Shown: positions 63,725 through 64,000 of the stretch, piece after piece
Position numbering within the stretch: position 1 is the first letter of the stretch
Layout of the letters: every line of letters begins with the position of its first letter
Notes under the pieces: model-generated
Database searches by the model: none
Seen by the model: the letters and a program-made list of their open reading frames with translations, nothing else
Told to the model about the DNA's origin: nothing
Program-made: the position numbers and the translations under genes
Assembly: GCF_010994035.1 (NCBI RefSeq)
Contig: NZ_WIXN01000004.1
Location: forward strand, 1-64,000
Origin: Virgibacillus aidingensis
Lineage (GTDB): Bacteria > Bacillota > Bacilli > Bacillales > Amphibacillaceae
Length of the DNA: 64,000 bases
Reading direction: 5' to 3'

Positions 63725-64000
63725 CTATTCGATATAGACATCCTTTAATTCCAGATACTGTGTCGGCAGCTGGGACAGCCCTTTAACACTATCATCCACA
63801 CCCATCAAATATTCCGGGTAACTGATATTAATGGCAGGTGCGATATCCACGAGCAGCTCCTGTATTTCACTGTAGAGTGCCATGCGATCATCCACGTCTG
63901 TTGTTTGACGTGCTTCATCCAACAGGGCATCCAATTCCTCATTTTCGGTAAAGGTCCGATTACCGGGAGCACCCACACTGTTCGAGTGGAATAAAGAATA
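63725..64000 (-). CDS. Peptide-binding protein, C-terminal part (SBP family 5), cut by window edge
   Basis: The frame is open to the window end: 91 codons plus stop of the C-terminus of an oligopeptide-binding protein. It shows the SLFHSNSVGAPGNRTFTENEELDALLDEA segment and PAINISYPEYLMG, both typical of the family-5 C-terminal lobe. It is a third peptide-binding protein in this window. The start and any transporter genes lie outside. Confidence 0.8.
   Translation of the reverse strand, partial: YSLFHSNSVGAPGNRTFTENEELDALLDEARQTTDVDDRMALYSEIQELLVDIAPAINISYPEYLMGVDDSVKGLSQLPTQYLELKDVYIE

Overview
This window comes from a low-GC Gram-positive rod of the Bacillaceae, probably a halotolerant or moderately halophilic genus of the Virgibacillus/Oceanobacillus type. 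The evidence is strong AGGAGG-type ribosome sites, frequent TTG starts, sigma-D and CcpA-type signals, Bacillus-like CheA/CheY/MotA/RocB/GlnKL proteins, and very acidic secreted proteins. No rRNA, tRNA, transposase or CRISPR array was seen.

Left part (1-19.4 kb): five tandem minus-strand genes for very large secreted enzymes. Four carry an M14 zinc-carboxypeptidase head. The second carries a CE15-like (glucuronoyl-esterase type) alpha/beta-hydrolase instead. All share the same signal-peptide region and the same C-terminal ~85-residue helical domain (FIMAH-like). Between head and tail they hold 1, 1, 2, 3 and 4 copies of a ~270-residue unit (LamG-like sandwich plus FIVAR), rising in strict order along the chromosome. 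Each gene ends in a similar GC-rich hairpin and starts from a similar leader with a cre-like box.

19.6-28.3 kb: an oligopeptide/dipeptide ABC-transport operon (binding protein, two permeases, two ATPases) ending in a DppA-type M55 D-aminopeptidase, with a paralogous binding-protein gene divergent from it. Together with the secreted carboxypeptidases this reads as a peptide-scavenging region: degrade outside, import, finish inside.

28.6-36.4 kb: a secreted LamG-type protein with a possible D-aminoacylase remnant, a beta-lactamase-fold hydrolase, an alpha/beta hydrolase, an unknown HTH-like protein, a RocB-type M20 hydrolase and a short-chain dehydrogenase.

36.8-43.9 kb: a compact motility/chemotaxis operon, motA-motB-cheX-cheA-cheW-cheY-mcp, read leftwards. 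Upstream of motA lie a near-perfect sigma-D promoter (TAAA-N15-GCCGATAA) and, just downstream of it, a c-di-GMP-I (GEMM) riboswitch aptamer. This is the most interesting regulatory arrangement in the window.

44.3-64 kb: an RraA-like protein, a 52-bp hairpin repeat array, a formate-dehydrogenase-like molybdoenzyme with its DUF1641 partner, a lipoprotein, a secreted amidase, a HAD phosphatase, a DinB-family protein, two more secreted M14 peptidases, a dicarboxylate/amino-acid symporter divergent from a GlnK/GlnL-type two-component system (with a perfect-consensus cre box between them), and the 3' end of another peptide-binding protein. Nine secreted proteins in the window share the FIMAH-like C-terminal domain.

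All family calls are from reading motifs; no database search was possible.
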